From positions 9,195 to 73,194 of the forward strand of contig DXZT01000035.1 in assembly GCA_019419545.1 (NCBI GenBank): 64,000 nt of DNA. The letters run 5' to 3'. The DNA is from Collinsella sp. (lineage in GTDB: Bacteria > Actinomycetota > Coriobacteriia > Coriobacteriales > Coriobacteriaceae). The first letter of the stretch is position 1; each line of letters starts with the position of its first letter. A model generated the notes under the pieces. The model saw only the letters and a program-made list of their open reading frames with translations. It was not told the origin of the DNA and searched no databases. This document shows, piece after piece, positions 25,964 through 33,633 of the stretch. The translations under genes were made by a program, and so were the position numbers.

Positions 25964-26668
25964 GTGTTGCCAATCCATAGCCAATCCAGCCATCATCTTC
26001 GCGAAGGCGGACGTCAGGAAAAGCTCGGCTTGAGCTCGGTCGGACGCGGTCTGTGGGGCATCATTCAGGCTCAGGGGGTCTCCTTGTCTTCTTCGGTCGC
26101 AACCTGAATGATAGGGACGGCCCCTTCTCTCTTTCCCCTTCGTTTTCGACGCGTCACCCTCTCGGCGGGCTTAAGGCTCGCGCTCGCGGGTGCAGGGGCT
26201 ACGCCCAAACCCCAAAAACGTAACGCCGTGCTCGAAGCGTTTCCGGACGTCAGCGTAATCTCAAATCCCGTTCGTCAACTCATGGGCAAGCCACCTGAGA
26301 CTACTCATTTCTCCTACTGGCAATGAAGACCTGCGACCTGCAGTTTTGCAAACTGCTTGAAAGCCACCTGCGTTGATTCACTTCCTATTGCAGCTGGCGG
26401 CTTGCACGCGAAAAGGTATTTAAGTTTCAAAACGGGCGTTTTCGGCGCTATCGAGCCTCCAAAGGCATCCCGCCGCGCCCTTTGGGACAAAAACAAAAAC
26501 TCAAAGCCCTGAGTTCGAAAATAGTTTTTGGAGTTGTCCCGACTTTTGTCCCCGAAGCCGACGAAACGCGACAGGGTGTCACCTGGCGGCACTCGATTCG
26601 AGACGGCACCGAAAACTGGATGCAACCGGAATGACGGGACGGCAGAACCGAAGCCATCGAGTGGGGAT
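25964..26668. other. Non-coding scar between IS3 remnant and S10 operon end
   Basis: About 700 bp without a recognisable gene, in the place where rplE and the spc genes usually follow rplX. Visible structures are a 10-bp dyad ATCATTCAGG (26060-26069) / CCTGAATGAT (26103-26112), a GCAGTTT-TGC-AAACTGC palindrome (26339-26355), and a larger dyad at about 26482-26538 with GGGACAA and TTGTCCC ends. Short direct repeats AAGCCACCTG occur near 26287 and 26360. I see no tRNA or known RNA in it. Confidence 0.55.
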
Positions 26669-26706
26669 AGAAAAAGGCCCGGGTGCTGTGGCATCCGGGC
26701 CTTTGC
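26669..26706 (-). terminator. Terminator of the truncated S10 operon
   Basis: AAAGGCCCGGGTGC (26673-26686) / GCATCCGGGCCTTT (26691-26704) with a 4-nt loop and, on the minus strand, CCTTTTTC beyond. It ends the transcript 25 bp after rplX. Confidence 0.9.
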
Positions 26707-26730
26707 TAGCAACTTGATGTTGCGGGCAGC

Positions 26731-27036
26731 TTAGAACTTGTGGCCGCACTTCTTGCAGACGCGCAGCTTGTTCTTGCCGTCCTTCTCGTGACCGACGCGG
26801 GTAACCTTACCGCACTCGGGGCAGACGAGATTGACGTTGGAGGCGTCGATGGGAGCCTCCTGCGAAACGATGCCGCCCTGCTGGTTGGCAGCGTTGGGCT
26901 TGACGGCCTTCTTGACGACCGAAACGCCCTCGACAACGACCTTGTTCTCGGCGGGGAGAGCACGCAGGATAACGCCCTGCTTGCCGCGATCCTTACCAGA
27001 GAGAACCTGGACCTTATCGCCCTTCTTGATATACAT
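26731..27036 (-). CDS. rplX: 50S ribosomal protein L24
   Basis: A 101-residue protein with the KOW motif at its start (KKGDKVQVLSGKDRGKQGVI) and a C-terminal four-cysteine zinc-ribbon arrangement (CPECG near 73 and CKKCG near 95). L24 nucleates large-subunit assembly on 23S rRNA. It is the last gene of this ribosomal operon: a terminator follows at once, whereas rplE normally comes next. It starts 13 bp after rplN. Confidence 0.97.
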   Translation of the reverse strand: MYIKKGDKVQVLSGKDRGKQGVILRALPAENKVVVEGVSVVKKAVKPNAANQQGGIVSQEAPIDASNVNLVCPECGKVTRVGHEKDGKNKLRVCKKCGHKF

Positions 27037-27049
27037 ATATCTCCCCTAA

Positions 27050-27418
27050 CTACAGGGTCTCGGGAGCGAGCGAGACGATCTTCATGTACTTCTTGTCACG
27101 AAGCTCGCGAGCGACAGGCCCGAAGATACGGGTGCCGACGGGCGAACCATCGTTGTTGATGACAACGCAGGCGTTCTCATCAAAGCGAATGTAGGAGCCA
27201 TCCTTGCGGCGGATCTCCTTAACGGTGCGAACGACGACGCAACGGACAACGTCCTTCTTCTTGACGTTGGCGCCAGGGGTAGCCTCCTGGACAGCACCGA
27301 TGAACACATCGCCGATGCCTGCATAACGACGCTTGGAACCGCCAAGCACCTTGATGCAGCGAATCTTGCGAGCGCCGGAGTTGTCGGCGACGTTCAGCAT
27401 GGTTTGCATCTGAATCAT
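27050..27418 (-). CDS. rplN: 50S ribosomal protein L14
   Basis: A full-length L14 of 122 residues starting MIQMQTMLNVADNSGARKI, with the conserved GGSKRRYAGIGD and FDENACVVIN segments. It lies at the subunit interface of the ribosome. A 118-bp gap separates it from rpsQ, longer than the other gaps here, with no promoter that I could identify. Confidence 0.98.
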   Translation of the reverse strand: MIQMQTMLNVADNSGARKIRCIKVLGGSKRRYAGIGDVFIGAVQEATPGANVKKKDVVRCVVVRTVKEIRRKDGSYIRFDENACVVINNDGSPVGTRIFGPVARELRDKKYMKIVSLAPETL

Positions 27419-27536
27419 GGTAGATGTTCCTCCGAACTAAGAACCGAAGAGAGGTGCGCAGCCTTTATACGGCCCGTGGTATGCAAGCCAGGCATACGCA
27501 CATCTTCGGAAACGTACAAGTCGTAAGAGCGACTGC

Positions 27537-27797
27537 TTATTTAGCGCGCTCGACGACCTCGATGAGGCGCCAACGCTTCATCTTGGACATAGGACGGGTC
27601 TCCATAACGCGGACGGTATCGCCCACGCCAGCCGTGCACTCCTCGTCGTGAGCGTGCAGCTTCTTGGAGCTGGTCATCATCTTGCCGTACTTGGGGTGAC
27701 GCTTGCGCTCGGTGATGGTGACAACAATGGTCTTGGCACCGGAGACGGAGGTAACGACACCCGTACGGACCTTACGCGAGTTACGCGAATCAGTCAT
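27537..27797 (-). CDS. rpsQ: 30S ribosomal protein S17
   Basis: An 86-residue S17 with an OB-fold core: GVVTSVSGAKTIVV, the HPKYGKMMTSSKKLHAHDE loop and VRVMETRPMSKMKRWRL. It binds helix 11 of 16S rRNA. It lies 16 bp after rpmC, within the S10 operon. Confidence 0.98.
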   Translation of the reverse strand: MTDSRNSRKVRTGVVTSVSGAKTIVVTITERKRHPKYGKMMTSSKKLHAHDEECTAGVGDTVRVMETRPMSKMKRWRLIEVVERAK

Positions 27798-27813
27798 GTT
27801 CTCTCCTTAGGTC

Positions 27814-28029
27814 CTACTCGGCGACAGCGGACTTCTCCGCTGCGATCTCGCGGGCGCGCTGCTCCGTGAGGACGCGAGCGATGTCCTTCTTCACGGTGTT
27901 GACGCGAGCGGTGTTGTCCAGCTGGCTGGTGGCCATCTGGAAACGAAGGTTAAAGAGCTCGGCGCGCATTTCCTTCAGCTTCTCAACGAGCTGAGCGTCC
28001 GAGAGCTCACGAATCTCTGCGGGCTTCAT
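27814..28029 (-). CDS. rpmC: 50S ribosomal protein L29
   Basis: A 71-residue L29 with the family motifs IRELSDAQLVEKLKEMRAEL and LRFQMATSQLDNTARV. It sits near the peptide exit tunnel. Its ATG overlaps the rplP stop by one base (TAATG), so translation is coupled. Confidence 0.98.
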   Translation of the reverse strand: MKPAEIRELSDAQLVEKLKEMRAELFNLRFQMATSQLDNTARVNTVKKDIARVLTEQRAREIAAEKSAVAE

Positions 28030-28532
28030 TAGTTCTCCTCCTTGGCGGCGGCGGCGTCCTCAGCAGCCCACTTGGCCTCGAGAGCGGCCTCCTCAGCCAT
28101 CTCCTTCTCGATGCGCTGCTCAGCGTTCTTAGCAGCAACAATCTTGGTCTTGATGGGAAGCTTGTGCTGTGCAAGACGCAGAGCCTCGCGAGCGACCTCC
28201 TCGGGCACGCCCTTGACCTCGAACATGATGCGGCCGGGCTTGACGACGGCCACCCACTCCTCGGGGTTACCCTTACCAGAACCCATGCGAGTCTCGGCAG
28301 GCTTCTTGGTGATGGGCTTATCGGGGAAGATCGTGATGTAGACACGACCGCCACGCTTCATGTAGCGGGTCATGGCAATACGAGCGGCCTCGATCTGACG
28401 GTTGGTGATCCAATGGGCCTCGAGAGCCTGGATACCAAACTCGCCGAAATGCAGCTCGGTATTACCCTTGGCCTGGCCCTTCATGGAGCCACGCTGCACC
28501 TTGCGGTGAAGAATACGCTTAGGGGCAAGCAC
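28029..28532 (-). CDS. rplP: 50S ribosomal protein L16, with C-terminal extension
   Basis: Starts at GTG 28532, overlapping the rpsC stop by one base (TAGTG). The first 140 residues are a standard L16 (GMKGQAKGN-type loop, RRGGRVYITIFPDKP-like stretch, GSGKGNPEEWVAVVKPG). It is 167 residues long, about 25 more than usual, because of an alanine- and glutamate-rich tail (EKEMAEEAALEAKWAAED) predicted to be helical. L16 is needed for A-site tRNA binding. Confidence 0.97.
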   Translation of the reverse strand: MLAPKRILHRKVQRGSMKGQAKGNTELHFGEFGIQALEAHWITNRQIEAARIAMTRYMKRGGRVYITIFPDKPITKKPAETRMGSGKGNPEEWVAVVKPGRIMFEVKGVPEEVAREALRLAQHKLPIKTKIVAAKNAEQRIEKEMAEEAALEAKWAAEDAAAAKEEN

Positions 28533-29242
28533 TACTGACCCCTCCTCTCGGAGTTACGACGACGAGGACGGGAAGAGCCCTCGAGTGCAGGGTTGGGAAC
28601 AGGCTGGCCCGGGAGCTTCTCGCCCAGGTAGATCCAGACCTTCACGCCGCAAGCGCCCATGGTGGTGCTGGCGACAGCCGTGCCGTAGTCGATCTTGGCA
28701 CGGAGGGTGTGCAGAGGCACGCGACCCTCGCGGTACCACTCACGACGGCCCATCTCGGCACCGCCGAGACGACCGGAGCACTGGATACGGATGCCCTTAG
28801 CGCCGGCCTTGCGGGCGGACTGGACAGCCTTGCGCATAGCGCGACGGAAGGCAACGCGGCCCTCGAGCTGCTCGGCGATAGACTGAGCAACGAGGTTGGC
28901 GTCGAGCTCGGGGCGCTTGATCTCGACAACGTCGACGGAGAGCTGGCCCTTGGAGACGCCAGCGACCTTCTCGAGCTCGGTGCGGAGGGTATCGATCTCG
29001 GCACCCTTCTTACCGATGACAACGCCGGGGCGAGCGGTGAGGATAATGACCTTCACCTTGTCGCCAGCGCGCTCGATCTCGACGCGGGAGACAGCTGCGC
29101 GGGAAAGACGCTTCTCGAGGTACTTGCGGATCTCGAGATCGTTACCGAGGGTCTTAGCGTAATCCTTCTCTGCGAACCAGCGGGAGCGCCAGTTCTCGGT
29201 GATGCCAAGACGGAAGCCGGTGGGGTAGACTTTCTGACCCAT
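28532..29242 (-). CDS. rpsC: 30S ribosomal protein S3
   Basis: A 236-residue S3 with the N-terminal domain GQKVYPTGFRLGITENWRSRW, a KH domain with the RPGVVIGKKGAEI loop, and the conserved C-terminal domain (GRLGGAEMGRREWYREGRVPLHTLRA). It forms part of the mRNA entry site and helicase. The last 15 residues are basic and variable. It is 6 bp after rplV. Confidence 0.98.
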   Translation of the reverse strand: MGQKVYPTGFRLGITENWRSRWFAEKDYAKTLGNDLEIRKYLEKRLSRAAVSRVEIERAGDKVKVIILTARPGVVIGKKGAEIDTLRTELEKVAGVSKGQLSVDVVEIKRPELDANLVAQSIAEQLEGRVAFRRAMRKAVQSARKAGAKGIRIQCSGRLGGAEMGRREWYREGRVPLHTLRAKIDYGTAVASTTMGACGVKVWIYLGEKLPGQPVPNPALEGSSRPRRRNSERRGQ

Positions 29243-29248
29243 ACAGCT

Positions 29249-29620
29249 TTACGCCTCCTTTCGAGGAGCAACGACGACGGTGATGTGGGAAGTACGCTTC
29301 AGAATACGAGAAGCGGAACCCTTGGCGCGGGGACGGATGCGCTTAAGCGTCGGACCCTCGTCAACATAGGCAGCGGCGACAACCAGGTTGTCGGCACGCA
29401 GACCGTTGTTGTTCTCGGCGTTCGCAACGGCGGAACGGAGAACCTTCTCGACATCCACGGCGACGGCGCGGTCGCAGAAGTGGAGGATGTCGAAGGCCTG
29501 AGCGACAGGCTTGCGGCGGATCAGATCGACCACCAGGCGGGCCTTGCTGGGGGAAACACGCACGTACTTAGCGACGGCGCGAACCTCGGTGGCCTCAGTT
29601 TCAATAGACTTAGTTGCCAT
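29249..29620 (-). CDS. rplV: 50S ribosomal protein L22
   Basis: A 123-residue L22 with KYVRVSPSKARLVVDLIR at the start and the tunnel-lining beta-hairpin around GPTLKRIRPRAKGSASRI, which is unaltered at positions linked with macrolide resistance as far as can be judged. It lies 14 bp after rpsS. Confidence 0.98.
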   Translation of the reverse strand: MATKSIETEATEVRAVAKYVRVSPSKARLVVDLIRRKPVAQAFDILHFCDRAVAVDVEKVLRSAVANAENNNGLRADNLVVAAAYVDEGPTLKRIRPRAKGSASRILKRTSHITVVVAPRKEA

Positions 29621-29634
29621 TTACGGTTAACCCC

Positions 29635-29895
29635 CTATTTGGCCTTGTGGCCACGGAACGTACGAGTCGGCGCGAACTCGCCGAGCTTGTGACCAACCAT
29701 GGACTCGGTAACATACACGGGCACATGCTTGCGGCCGTCGTGGACGGCGATGGTGTGACCAACCATCTCGGGGAAGATGGTGGACGCGCGGGACCAGGTC
29801 TTCACGACGTCCTTCTTGCCAGCCTCGTTCATCGCGGTGATACGCGAGAGAAGGCGAGTCTCCACGAACGGGCCCTTTTTGAGACTTCTGCTCAT
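29635..29895 (-). CDS. rpsS: 30S ribosomal protein S19
   Basis: An 86-residue S19: MSRSLKKGPFVETRLL, TWSRASTIFPEMVGHTIAVHDG and VTESMVGHKLGEFAPTRTF are all textbook blocks. It forms the 30S head with S13. It is 32 bp after rplB. Confidence 0.98.
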   Translation of the reverse strand: MSRSLKKGPFVETRLLSRITAMNEAGKKDVVKTWSRASTIFPEMVGHTIAVHDGRKHVPVYVTESMVGHKLGEFAPTRTFRGHKAK

Positions 29896-29927
29896 AAGTG
29901 CTTTCTCCTAAAACTCGGTATCCGAAA

Positions 29928-30758
29928 TTACTTCTTACGGCGACGAATGATGTGCTGGTTCGAGACCTTCTTCTTCTTGCGCGTACGAAGGCCCTTCGTC
30001 GGCTTACCCCAGGGGGTAACAGAGGGACGACCAGAGGTGTGGTTCTTGCCCTCGCCACCGCCGTGCGGGTGGTCGACAGGGTTCATGACGGTACCGCGGA
30101 CGGTCGGGCGCACGTTCATGTGACGCTTACGGCCGGCCTTGCCGATGACGATGTTGGAGTGATCGGCGTTGCCGACCTCACCGACGGTGGCGCGGCAGGT
30201 AACGAGGATGCGGCGCATCTCGGAGGAAGGCATACGGACGATAGCGTACTTGCCCTCCTTACCCATCAGCTGGCAGGAGTTACCGGCGGAACGGGCGATA
30301 GCGGCGCCCTTGCCCGGCTGGAACTCGACGGCGTGGATGAGCGTACCGACGGGGATGTCGGCGAGGGGCAGAGCGTTGCCCGGCTTGATGTCGGCGTCAG
30401 AACCGGACATGATGGTCTGACCGACCTCGAGGCCCTTGGGGGCCAGGATGTAGCGCTTCTCACCGTCAGCGTAGTGCAGCAGAGCGATGCGAGCGGAACG
30501 GTTCGGATCGTACTCGATCGTGGCAACCTTGGCGGGCACGCCGTCCTTGTTGCGCTTGAAGTCGATCACGCGGTAACGACGCTTCACGCCGCCGCCCTGG
30601 TGGCGGGTGGTGATGCGGCCGTTGTTGTTACGACCGGCCTTCTTGGGCAGGGGCTCGAGAAGAGACTTCTCGGGCTTGGTGCAGGTGATCTCGGAGAAGT
30701 CGGAGATCGTCTGCCAACGCCTACCAGCGGAGGTCGGCTTAAGGTGCTTTACAGCCAT
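29928..30758 (-). CDS. rplB: 50S ribosomal protein L2
   Basis: A 276-residue L2, the standard length, from ATG 30758 (MAVKHLKPTSAGRRW); an in-frame start 25 codons earlier is unconserved. The peptidyl-transferase-associated loop with the essential His (MNPVDHPHGGGEG) is present. A 179-bp gap with hairpins and a possible promoter motif separates it from rplW, which is unusual inside an S10 operon. Confidence 0.98.
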   Translation of the reverse strand: MAVKHLKPTSAGRRWQTISDFSEITCTKPEKSLLEPLPKKAGRNNNGRITTRHQGGGVKRRYRVIDFKRNKDGVPAKVATIEYDPNRSARIALLHYADGEKRYILAPKGLEVGQTIMSGSDADIKPGNALPLADIPVGTLIHAVEFQPGKGAAIARSAGNSCQLMGKEGKYAIVRMPSSEMRRILVTCRATVGEVGNADHSNIVIGKAGRKRHMNVRPTVRGTVMNPVDHPHGGGEGKNHTSGRPSVTPWGKPTKGLRTRKKKKVSNQHIIRRRKK

Positions 30759-30838
30759 TACAATCCCTTTCAATAGGAATCCGTTAGCCATCGCAGACAG
30801 GGATTCGAGGTTCTGCCTCGGGTGCGATGACACCGGAC

Positions 30839-30864
30839 GTATACACGGTTCCGGGCGTGTCCAT
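30839..30864 (-). promoter_or_regulatory. Ribosomal-operon motif copy 2 (before rplB)
   Basis: A 26-bp element, GTATACACGG followed by TTC and CGGGCGTGTCCAT on the plus strand, matches 23 of 26 bases of an element at 32704-32729 upstream of rplC. It lies 80 bp before the rplB start. It may mark an internal promoter or a regulator site. Confidence 0.45.
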
Positions 30865-30889
30865 TTTATACGCCCAAAACCTTGAGCTC

Positions 30890-30916
30890 TCGCCTCCCCT
30901 AGTTGGGAGGCATGAG
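30890..30916. other. Hairpin in the rplW-rplB spacer
   Basis: GAGCTC-TC-GCCTCCC (from 30885) pairs with GGGAGGC-AT-GAGCTC (to 30916) around a small CTAGTT loop. It has no T-run, so a leader or regulatory structure is more likely than a terminator. Confidence 0.5.
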
Positions 30917-30937
30917 CTCACTCAACAGCAGCGAGTC

Positions 30938-31225
30938 TTAGGCCTGGTTGCCAAAGACCTCGATGGTGTCGCCCTCGGCCAGCGTGACGATGGCCTTCTT
31001 CCAAGAACGGGTCTTGCCGGCGACATAGCGCACGCGCTTGGTCTTGGGCTTGACCGTCAGGGTGTTCACGCGAACGACCTTGACGCCGAAGATCTCCTCG
31101 ACTGCGTCCTTGATCTGATACTTGTTAGCATCCTTGGCGACCTCGAACGTGTACTTGTTCAGCTCCATGCCGGAGAAGGAACGCTCGGACACGATCGGAC
31201 GGATGATGATCTCGTGGGCGGTCAT
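30938..31225 (-). CDS. rplW: 50S ribosomal protein L23
   Basis: A 95-residue L23 with IIRPIVSERSFSGME, the TFEVAKDANKYQIKDAVEEIFGVKV block and the VNTLTVKPKTKRVR extension. It lies at the exit tunnel and docks trigger factor. It starts immediately after the rplD stop (31226). Confidence 0.98.
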   Translation of the reverse strand: MTAHEIIIRPIVSERSFSGMELNKYTFEVAKDANKYQIKDAVEEIFGVKVVRVNTLTVKPKTKRVRYVAGKTRSWKKAIVTLAEGDTIEVFGNQA

Positions 31226-31852
31226 TTATGCAAGCACCTCCCCGAAGTGAGCGGCGATGTCGGCGGGCATCAGCACGGCGTTGTTGTTGACGAGATCGTA
31301 GGTGTTGGCCTCGTCGGCAGTGATGATGAACGTCTTGGGAATGTTGCGGAACGACAGGTAGGCGTTGACGTCCTCATCGCGAACGATGATGGTCAGACGC
31401 TTGCCCTCAAGGCCGAGAGCCTTGAGCATGGCGACGGCAGCCTTGGTGGAAGGCTTCTCGAAGCCGTAGTCGTCGACGAGCACGAGCTCGCCATCGGCCA
31501 GCTTGGCGGACAGCGCGGAGCGCATAGCCAGCTTGACCTCCTTGTTGTTCATACGCTTAGCGTAGGAACGGGGCTTGGGGGCGAAGACAACGCCACCGTG
31601 ACGCCACTGGGCAGCACGGATGGAACCCTGGCGGGCACGGCCGGTGCCCTTCTGACGCCAAGGCTTCTTGCCGCCACCGGAAACCTCAGAGCGGCCCTTA
31701 GCGGACTGGGTGCCCTGACGCCAAGAGGCCATCTGGCACTTGACGATGTGGTGCATAACGTGGATGTTCGGCTCGATGCCGTACACCTCAGCGGCGAGCT
31801 CGGCCTCGGCGACCTTCTTGCCCTCGCTGTTCTTTACTTCAAACTTTGCCAT
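31226..31852 (-). CDS. rplD: 50S ribosomal protein L4
   Basis: A 208-residue L4 with the tunnel-loop region GGGKKPWRQKGTGRARQGSIRAAQWRHGGVVFAP split by normal conserved residues, and the C-terminal Rossmann-like part (LVLVDDYGFEKPSTKAAV). It is placed 46 bp after rplC. In gamma-proteobacteria L4 autoregulates the S10 operon; nothing here proves that. Confidence 0.97.
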   Translation of the reverse strand: MAKFEVKNSEGKKVAEAELAAEVYGIEPNIHVMHHIVKCQMASWRQGTQSAKGRSEVSGGGKKPWRQKGTGRARQGSIRAAQWRHGGVVFAPKPRSYAKRMNNKEVKLAMRSALSAKLADGELVLVDDYGFEKPSTKAAVAMLKALGLEGKRLTIIVRDEDVNAYLSFRNIPKTFIITADEANTYDLVNNNAVLMPADIAAHFGEVLA

Positions 31853-31898
31853 TTAAGTGTTCTCCTTGGTATGACGCTGGGCTAAATGGGCTGGGCCC

Positions 31899-32519
31899 TT
31901 AGGCCATACGGATGGCGACGAGACCATTCTTGGCACCCGGGACAGCGCCCTTGACCAAGATGAGGTTCTGCTCGGCATCGATGCGGACAACGGAAAGGTT
32001 CTTGACGGTAACGCGCTCGTTACCCATGTGACCGGCCATCTTGACGCCCTTGAGGACGCGCGCAGGATAGGCGCACTGACCGATAGAACCGGGGTGACGC
32101 TGGAAGTGAGAACCATGCGTCATAGGACCGCGGCGCTGACCCCAGCGCTTGATGCGACCCTGGAAGCCCTTACCCTTGGAGGTACCGATGACGTCGACCT
32201 TCTCGACATCAGCGAAATCAGCGACGGTGACGACCTCGCCGACCTTGTGCTCCTCGCCGTTCTCGACGCGGACCTCACGAAGGAAGCGGACAGGCTCGAC
32301 GCCAGCCTTGGCGAAGTGACCAGCCATGGGCTTGTTCACGTTCTTGGCCTTGATGTCGCCGAAACCGATCTGGACGGCGTCATAGCCGTCGGTTGCCTGA
32401 GTTTTAACCTGCGAGACAGCGCAGGGGCCAGCCTGGATGACCGTGACGGGAACGACGTTGTCGTCCTCGTCCCAAACCTGGGTCATGCCAATCTTGCGGC
32501 CGAGAATCATGCTGATCAA
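31899..32519 (-). CDS. rplC: 50S ribosomal protein L3 (first gene of the truncated S10 operon)
   Basis: A 206-residue L3 with ILGRKIGMTQVWDEDDNVVP and the GTSKGKGFQGRIKRWGQRRGPMTHGSHFQRHPGS-type loop, whose middle reaches the peptidyl transferase centre. The frame opens with TTG 32519 (MISMILGRK), which fits the usual four residues before ILG; ATG 32510 is the alternative, and neither has a strong RBS. rpsJ normally precedes rplC but is absent here and lies at 46438 instead. Confidence 0.95.
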   Translation of the reverse strand: MISMILGRKIGMTQVWDEDDNVVPVTVIQAGPCAVSQVKTQATDGYDAVQIGFGDIKAKNVNKPMAGHFAKAGVEPVRFLREVRVENGEEHKVGEVVTVADFADVEKVDVIGTSKGKGFQGRIKRWGQRRGPMTHGSHFQRHPGSIGQCAYPARVLKGVKMAGHMGNERVTVKNLSVVRIDAEQNLILVKGAVPGAKNGLVAIRMA

Positions 32520-32786
32520 GATATGATCCCAACTCTCGCGTGGTCTTGGGACAATGCGTACACCACCGAGCGTACGCCCCTAGAGGACCACTACTTACAC
32601 GACGTGCTCCCCAGCCTTGTATTTCGCCCGGACTACCTGACAACCCTATTAAGCAGGCATTTTGTCCAGCCAGAATACTCCCCTGGTTACACACAGCTGA
32701 TTAGTATACACGGCTGCGGGCGTATCCATCGAGATTCATATTTCACTCACATTGTTTACGCAGGTAAAGTGCGTGGAGTCGCCTGG
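32520..32786. promoter_or_regulatory. S10-operon leader region with ribosomal motif copy 1
   Basis: About 270 bp without a gene, between repeat A and rplC. It contains the 26-bp motif at 32704-32729 (GTATACACGG-CTG-CGGGCGTATCCAT) shared with the rplB upstream region, and a GCGTAC/GTACGC hairpin at about 32547-32573 nested in GGTC/GACC. The rplC promoter must be here; no hexamer pair was convincing. Confidence 0.5.
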
Positions 32787-32923
32787 GCTTGGCAGAGGGG
32801 CGGCGAAATATATTAAGTTTCCTGCTCTACAGTCCTGCGCAAGACGGAAAGCACATTAAGTGCTTTCCTTTGCGTGCGGAACTCGCGACAAACTTAATAT
32901 ATTTCGCCGCCCCTCTGCCAAGC
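32787..32923 (+). repeat. Palindrome-embedded repeat, copy A
   Basis: An 81-nt core (32815-32895) lies between perfectly complementary 28-nt arms at 32787-32814 and 32896-32923. The core runs from AAGTTTCCTGCTC to CGACAAACTT and contains a GGAAAGCAC/GTGCTTTCC hairpin. It differs from copies B and C in one base of the core, but its arms (GGCAGAGGGGCGGCG...) are unrelated to theirs. It sits between the histidine phosphatase stop and the rplC leader. Confidence 0.92.
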
Positions 32924-32967
32924 TCGGGAGACGACACGTTAATGTCTGCTAAACCTTGCTCGCTCAG

Positions 32968-33594
32968 CTAATTACTTTGTTGAGGGTCCACTATTTGCTG
33001 GAGGGAAAACTTGCATTGCATTGGCTCGCCTTCTGCTTGTGGCTTTTCCTCGTCAAAATCGAAGATCATGATGGCGCAGTTGGGGAGTTTTGTTGGGAGC
33101 TCAAAGTCCGCTGGGGCGGCAGCCTTGATGAATTGGCGGCTGGCGCTGCCGTGGCTTACTGCTAGGAGGGTTTCGATGCCCTCGGAGCCCATGAGATTGG
33201 TGAGGGTGCCTACCATACGTTCTTGCAGCGCGCGGCTTCCTTCTCCTCCGAAGGGGACCAAATCCTCGCCCGGATCCCAGACGTCGGTGGGTAGCGCGTC
33301 GTGGGGGCCTTCTTCGAAGGTGCCGTAGCAGCGCTCGATGATGCCTTCGCAGGGCTCGACTGCTGCGTCCGGGCCGAGGAGTTCGCATGCGACGAGCTGA
33401 GCTGTGTCCATGGCTCGGCCTAAGGGCGAAGAGACCACTTTGTCGGGGACAACGTCGTGGCTCTTGAGCCATGCGGCTGCCATTCCCGCCTGTTTACGGC
33501 CCAGGTCGGTTAACGGTGAATCACAGCGACCCTGGACCAGCTTTTTGACGTTGAATTCCGTCTGGCCGTGGCGGAGTAGGTATAGGCGCTTCAT
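32968..33594 (-). CDS. Histidine phosphatase-family protein (phosphoglycerate mutase-like)
   Basis: A 208-residue cytoplasmic phosphatase. The catalytic RHG motif is at residues 8-10 (LLRHGQTEFN), the second Arg is in SSPLGRAMDTA, the Glu in GIIERCYGTFEE, and the second His in AVSHGSASRQF. This is the GpmB/PhoE-like branch, acting on phosphorylated small molecules; the substrate cannot be told. It is a single gene followed by repeat A, and 39 bp downstream of the cation efflux gene. Confidence 0.9.
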   Translation of the reverse strand: MKRLYLLRHGQTEFNVKKLVQGRCDSPLTDLGRKQAGMAAAWLKSHDVVPDKVVSSPLGRAMDTAQLVACELLGPDAAVEPCEGIIERCYGTFEEGPHDALPTDVWDPGEDLVPFGGEGSRALQERMVGTLTNLMGSEGIETLLAVSHGSASRQFIKAAAPADFELPTKLPNCAIMIFDFDEEKPQAEGEPMQCKFSLQQIVDPQQSN

Positions 33595-33633
33595 GCTCTC
33601 CCCTTCTGCATAACTTGCTTTATCGGCACAACC

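Noticed and set aside
25964..26668. tRNA, tmRNA, 6S or 4.5S RNA gene in the gap
   Set aside because: No cloverleaf, CCA-adjacent acceptor stem, SRP GNRA/tetraloop domain or 6S-like long bulged hairpin could be recognised by eye.
32787..32923. Ordinary rho-independent terminator of the histidine phosphatase gene
   Set aside because: The stem is far too long, has no following T-run, and shares its 81-nt centre with two other loci.
32520..32967. A missed rpsJ copy in front of rplC
   Set aside because: No frame here encodes S10 motifs; the only S10 gene in the window is at 46438.
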